This document shows, one piece after another, positions 59,332-62,601 of a stretch of 62,601 bases of DNA; position 1 is the stretch's first letter; each line of letters opens with the position of its first letter. The position numbers and the translations under genes were made by a program. The notes below the pieces were generated by a model. The model was not told the origin of the DNA. It saw nothing but the letters and a program-made list of their open reading frames with translations, and did not search any database. This DNA is from OLB11 sp041392835 (lineage in GTDB: Bacteria; Bacteroidota; Bacteroidia; Chitinophagales; Chitinophagaceae). The stretch spans positions 1 through 62,601 of the forward strand of contig JAWKLF010000017.1 of the NCBI GenBank assembly GCA_041392835.1, read 5' to 3'.

Positions 59332-60171
59332 ATGCCTGTTGTTTCCGACTGGACCCCTCTACACGTAGCCAATATCACCATGTGGGTAGCACTGACCGGC
59401 GCCATTCTGATCGGCATCACCCTCGGGCTGCTGGGCTCGGGCGGTTCGATCCTGACGGTGCCGGTGCTGGTCTATCTGGTGGGACAGCCGGAGAAGCTGG
59501 CGATCGCGGGTTCGCTGGCCATCGTTGGCGGCATCGCGCTGGCCGGGGCCGTTCCGCGCATGCTGCGACGCGAAGTCGACTGGCGCAGCGTGGTCTGGTT
59601 CGGCATCCCCGGCATGGTCGGCACCTTCGCCGGTTCAACCATTTCGAAATACGTGCCCGGCATCCTGCAGCTGTTCATCTTCGCGCTGGTGATGCTCATC
59701 GCCGCGGTACTGATGTTCCGGCCATCGCGCCGCCGGCCGGCATCCCTCGCGCCACGCGCGCGCCATCGCATCGTGATCGACGGCCTCGCCGTGGGTGTGA
59801 TGACCGGCCTTGTCGGTATTGGCGGCGGATTCCTGATCCTGCCGGCGCTGGTGCTGCTGGGCGGGCTGGCCATGCATCGCGCGGTGGGCACCAGTCTCGC
59901 CATCATCGCCCTGAATGCCTTCAGCGGTTTCGCCAAGCATGCGAGCCTGGTTGCGGCCGCCGGCATGACGCTGGACTGGAAGCTGATCGGCTTGTTCATC
60001 GCCGTCGGCGCCGTCGGCAGCCAGATCGGCCTGCGCCTGGCCAACCGTTTGCCGCAGCAACGCCTGCGACAGGTGTTCGCCGTTTTCCTCGTGCTGATGG
60101 GCGTGTTCATCATCGTGCAGACCGCACCCGAGCTGCTGGGAATCGCGGGCCGCCCGTCAGCAAGCCAATGA
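59332..60171 (+). CDS. TauE/SafE-family sulfite or sulfonate exporter
   Basis: A membrane protein of about 279 residues with eight helices in two inverted halves. GITLGLLGSGGSILTVPVLV and VMTGLVGIGGGFLILPALVL are the paired glycine-rich motifs of the TauE/SafE fold, each followed by a helix-turn segment (VYLVGQPEKLAIAGSLAIVG; MHRAVGTSLAIIALNAFSG). It should export sulfite or a related sulfur anion. The true start may be ATG 59332 or ATG 59380. A rhodanese gene follows after 25 bases, then a DsrE-type gene, making a short sulfur operon. Confidence 0.82.
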   Translation: MPVVSDWTPLHVANITMWVALTGAILIGITLGLLGSGGSILTVPVLVYLVGQPEKLAIAGSLAIVGGIALAGAVPRMLRREVDWRSVVWFGIPGMVGTFAGSTISKYVPGILQLFIFALVMLIAAVLMFRPSRRRPASLAPRARHRIVIDGLAVGVMTGLVGIGGGFLILPALVLLGGLAMHRAVGTSLAIIALNAFSGFAKHASLVAAAGMTLDWKLIGLFIAVGAVGSQIGLRLANRLPQQRLRQVFAVFLVLMGVFIIVQTAPELLGIAGRPSASQ

Positions 60172-60196
60172 ACCATCATCCGAGGTGGAGCACATC

Positions 60197-60592
60197 ATGA
60201 GAACCGCACAGGACAAGGTTGCCGACGCCAAGACGCGCATTCGCGAGATCGGGCATGAGGAGATGCTGGCACTGCAGCAGCGCGGCATACCCATCGTCGA
60301 TGTCCGCGAGCCGGAGGAGTACCGGGCTGGACATATCCCCGGCTCGATCAACATCCCGCGCGGCGTGCTGGAGTTCCAGGTCGACGGACACCCGGCCGTC
60401 AACTGCGAAACTGATCCGGCGCTCTCCCACCGCAGCCAGCCCATCGTGCTGAGTTGCCGCAGCGGCGCGCGCTCCGCGCTGGCAGCCGATACACTGCGTG
60501 ACCTGGGCTTCGTCGACGCCTTGTCGCTGGCCGGCGGTTTCAATGCCTGGGCACAGGCCGGGCGACCGGTGACGCCCGGTGACTCACCGTGA
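60197..60592 (+). CDS. rhodanese-like sulfurtransferase
   Basis: A 131-residue single-domain rhodanese. IPIVDVREPEEYRAGHIPGS is the family start and IVLSCRSGARSALAADTLRD carries the active-site Cys in a CRSGAR loop. It moves sulfane sulfur from thiosulfate or persulfides to an acceptor thiol. ATG 60197 has AGGTGGAG six bases upstream. It has no signal peptide, so it is cytoplasmic, between a sulfite exporter and an exported DsrE-type protein in one operon. Confidence 0.85.
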   Translation: MRTAQDKVADAKTRIREIGHEEMLALQQRGIPIVDVREPEEYRAGHIPGSINIPRGVLEFQVDGHPAVNCETDPALSHRSQPIVLSCRSGARSALAADTLRDLGFVDALSLAGGFNAWAQAGRPVTPGDSP

Positions 60593-60636
60593 CCGCAGAG
60601 TGATCACTACCCATTCCCATCCAAGCGGAGCCAACC

Positions 60637-61107
60637 ATGCGCCATCTCAACGCCATTCTCGCCACCGGCCTGCTTGGCCTGATGCTGCTGGCTGGTGGGG
60701 TGATCGGCTTGGCGAGCAGCAAGGCACTGGCACAGGAAAGCACGAAGGCGGGCGTGCAGCGCAGCGTCGTCTATCACATCGATGACGTCGCCCGGGCGAT
60801 TCCGATGATCCGCAACATCGGCAACCACCGGAAAGCCGACAAGGACATCCACATCATCGTCGTCGCACTGGGCAAGGGTGTTGATTTCCTCGTCGACGGC
60901 GCGATGGATGATCGCGGCAATGCCTACGATGCGCTGGTCGACACGCTAATGATGCAGGGCGTGGAGTTCCGCGTCTGCAACAACACGCTGGAAGCGCGTC
61001 ACATCGACGTCAAATCCCTGCTGCCCGAGGTGAAGGTGGTTCCTTCCGGCGTGGCCGAGGTGGCGCGCCTGCAGATCGAGGAACATGCCGCCTACATCAA
61101 ACCCTGA
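60637..61107 (+). CDS. exported DsrE-family protein
   Basis: A 156-residue protein. An N-terminal hydrophobic segment (GLLGLMLLAGGVIGLASSKA) is a signal peptide or anchor. A DsrE/DsrF-like domain follows (VVYHIDDVARAIPMIRNIGN, DIHIIVVALGKGVDFLVDGA, MMQGVEFRVCNNTLEARHID). Cys in EFRVCNNTL sits where DsrE-type sulfur carriers have their active Cys. It likely binds or relays sulfane sulfur at the periplasmic face. It is the last gene of the sulfur operon, and its stop codon lies in a hairpin shared with the convergent porin fragment. Confidence 0.8.
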   Translation: MRHLNAILATGLLGLMLLAGGVIGLASSKALAQESTKAGVQRSVVYHIDDVARAIPMIRNIGNHRKADKDIHIIVVALGKGVDFLVDGAMDDRGNAYDALVDTLMMQGVEFRVCNNTLEARHIDVKSLLPEVKVVPSGVAEVARLQIEEHAAYIKP

Positions 61108-61132
61108 CCCTGCCGGCAAGCGACAGGGTCAG
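61104..61132. terminator. hairpin between convergent genes
   Basis: CTGACCCTG (61104-61112) and CAGGGTCAG (61124-61132) form a perfect 9-bp stem overlapping the DsrE stop codon. No T run follows on either strand. It is placed to end both transcripts. Confidence 0.45.
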
Positions 61133-61143
61133 GACCAGGGGCA

Positions 61144-61824
61144 TCAGTGGCCGAAGTGGTAACTGAACTCGATATCGAACTGGTTCATGCTGAGTTCGAT
61201 GGTCTGCGCCGGATCCAGCGGATTGACGCCACGCACCTTCTTCGACGGCGCGTACATGCCTGAAAGCGTCCAGCGGTTGCCGCTCTCGGTGAGCTGCGTG
61301 TAGCCAACCGTGAAGTGCTGCTCGACCACGCCGGGCGCCAGGATGTTGAACAGCACCTCGCTGGAAGGCACTGGCTGGCTGGTCTTGCTGTAGCCGAAAT
61401 GCAGCTTGCCGCGATCACTGGTCTTCACGCTGCCGCCGAACTTGTAGACGGTCATGTCATCCCAGCCAAAGCCCGGGCCACCATCGGCTCCCAGCGGCGC
61501 GGTCATCAGGTTCGGAAACATCGGGTTGGCGATGGCGTCGACGCCACCGTAGCCGATCCACTGCACGTCCACACCCATCGTCCACTTGTCGCTGGGCTGC
61601 ACGGCAACACCCACCGTGGCGGTTGCCGGGATGTCGAAGCTGCCGCCGCCTTCGAACAGGCCAGCGTAGTTGTCGAACTTGCCCATGGACATTTTCGACT
61701 GGTAGGACGCGCCGAACTTCGCCCTGTCACCCATGGGTACCTGAACGCCGAGCTTCAGGCCGAAGCCATAGGCGGTGTCATGCCCGTTGTCGGTCAGGTT
61801 GTTGGGATCCGAGGAGAATGGCGG
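61144..61824 (-). pseudogene. FadL-family outer-membrane porin, 5' part lost to an IS21 insertion
   Basis: The frame runs from about 61824 to the stop at 61144 and reads as the C-terminal half of a FadL/OmpP1/TodX transporter: YGFGLKLGVQVPMGDRAKFG, SFDIPATATVGVAVQPSDKW, GFGWDDMTVYKFGGSVKTSD and the final strand FDIEFSYHFGH ending in an aromatic-rich motif. FadL porins bring long-chain fatty acids or hydrocarbons across the outer membrane. The reading frame upstream of 61824 is replaced by the end of an IS21-family element, so the signal peptide and N-terminal plug are gone. An internal ATG (61734) leaves a frame open, but the product could not be exported. Confidence 0.8.
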
Positions 61825-62601
61825 TGTTGACGCTCACGCAAAACTGACCCGGGCTGCGCACTGAAAATTGACCCACCCGTGGGACGGGGTTGAGGGTATC
61901 AGTTCGGTTCGGTTTGGGCGTCTCCCTTTGCTTTGGTTCGAGGCCGTTTGCGGGTGCTTGCCTTGCTGTCGCGGAAGCGCCAGGAGTCGTTGCCGGTCTC
62001 GAGGATGTGGCAGTGATGGGTCAGCCGATCCAGTAGGGCCGTGGTCATCTTGGCGTCGCCGAACACCTGTCCCCATTCGCCGAACGCAAGGTTCGTGGTG
62101 ATGACCAGGCTGGTGCGTTCGTAGAGTTTGCTGACCAGATGGAACAGCAAGGCGCCCCCAGTCGGCGTGAATGGCAGGTAGCCCAGTTCATCAAGGATCA
62201 CCAGATCGGCGTAAGTCAGGCGCAAGGCGATGCGCCCGGCCTTGCCTTCTGCCTGCTCCTTCTCCAGCGCGTTGACCAGCTCGATGGTCGACAGGAAGCG
62301 GACGCGATGGCGATGGCGGCGGACCGCCTCGATCCCGATCGCCGTGGCCAGATGGGTCTTGCCGGTACCCGGCCCACCGACCAGCACGACGTTCTCGGCC
62401 GCGTGGATGAAGTCGCCCTGGTGCAGGCGTTCGACCAGCGGTCGATCCACCGGACTCAGGCTGAAGTCGAAGCCGAGCAGGTCGCGATGGACCGGGAAGC
62501 GGGCAGCCTTCATCTGGTGGGCCTGTGCCCGGACCTGACGCTCGGCGGCTTCGGCCTGCAGCAGCTCGGCCATCCAGTGCTCGGGCTCCATGGCCTGCAG
62601 T
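61825..62601. mobile_element. IS21-family element, right side beyond the window
   Basis: The element appears to start at TGTTGACGCTCACGCAAAAC (61825), directly after porin coding sequence. Two nearby AAACTGACC/AAATTGACC repeats (about 61842 and 61866) resemble the internal repeats of IS21 ends. The IstB gene follows at 61899. The istA gene and the other end should lie past 62601. Confidence 0.8.
61899..62601 (-). CDS. istB: IstB-like ATP-binding transposition helper, N-terminus beyond the window
   Basis: At least 230 residues of an IS21 helper ATPase. LVGGPGTGKTHLATAIGIEA is the Walker A motif, LVILDELGYLPFT the Walker B, and LVITTNLAFGEWGQVFGDAK the sensor region typical of IstB. Family members begin with about 20-30 more residues, and the frame is open to the window edge (reading LQAMEPEHW), so the true start is probably past 62601. 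IstB activates the IstA transposase. The end near 61899 is 74 bases from the IS boundary. Confidence 0.88.
   Translation of the reverse strand, partial: LQAMEPEHWMAELLQAEAAERQVRAQAHQMKAARFPVHRDLLGFDFSLSPVDRPLVERLHQGDFIHAAENVVLVGGPGTGKTHLATAIGIEAVRRHRHRVRFLSTIELVNALEKEQAEGKAGRIALRLTYADLVILDELGYLPFTPTGGALLFHLVSKLYERTSLVITTNLAFGEWGQVFGDAKMTTALLDRLTHHCHILETGNDSWRFRDSKASTRKRPRTKAKGDAQTEPN

Noticed and set aside
1..62601. CRISPR arrays, tRNA or rRNA genes
   Set aside because: I saw no regularly spaced repeats and no cloverleaf or ribosomal sequence while reading either strand.

Overview
The window is GC-rich, densely coded DNA from a Gram-negative bacterium, most likely a gammaproteobacterium near the Xanthomonadales/Lysobacterales. 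This rests on lipoprotein signal peptides, a FadL-type porin, a UDP-L-FucNAc pathway, IS1182 and IS21 elements, and long chains of genes joined by 4-base stop/start overlaps. The taxonomic call is inference. No tRNA, rRNA or CRISPR array was seen.

Layout. (1) 1-6.8 kb is a mobile, decayed zone. It holds an IS1182 transposase running off the left edge, a second complete IS1182-type element (4500-6080) with perfect 18-bp inverted repeats and a GACC target duplication, and remnants of a metallophosphoesterase, a HAD hydrolase and two antitoxin genes. Almost every gene here carries single-base frameshifts, while the remaining 55 kb looks intact. (2) 7.1-15.4 kb has two divergent clusters. On the minus strand lie an asparagine-synthetase-like enzyme, a radical SAM enzyme and a flavin-dependent halogenase-like oxidoreductase. 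On the plus strand lies a UbiA/DprE1/DprE2 set, as used to make polyprenyl-phosphoryl-D-arabinose, with a convergent GT-C glycosyltransferase. (3) 15.7-43.4 kb is an envelope and secreted-protein island: a five-heme membrane cytochrome fused to TPRs, three ASPIC/UnbV (CRTAC1-like) proteins with FG-GAP/VCBS repeats, two PpiC-type isomerases, two alkaline-phosphatase-superfamily phosphodiesterases, a sulfotransferase, a YidC/EMC3-like membrane protein, a small ribbon-helix-helix protein, a secreted orphan behind a strong sigma70 promoter, a sulfatase-like/TPR protein and a gingipain-like C25 protease. (4) 43.5-57.3 kb is a glycan locus: the FnlA/FnlB/FnlC set for UDP-N-acetyl-L-fucosamine, six glycosyltransferase-type proteins including a GT-D-fold one, and three sulfotransferases of different subfamilies. 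(5) 57.5-61.1 kb holds a TPR/ChaN-like secreted protein and a sulfur module (TauE exporter, rhodanese, DsrE). (6) 61.1-62.6 kb is a FadL porin gene cut by an IS21-family element that runs off the right edge.

How the parts may work together. Regions 2 and 4 supply unusual activated sugars (D-arabinofuranose and L-FucNAc) and sulfation. Region 3 supplies surface lipoproteins, folding factors, hydrolases and a protease. A reasonable reading is an island for building and modifying a cell-surface glycan or glycoprotein. The best candidates for undescribed systems are the eight-gene minus-strand operon 24151-35227 with its divergent plus-strand partners, and the arabinofuranose and AsnB/radical-SAM/flavoenzyme cluster pair. 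All functions are read from motifs and gene order only.
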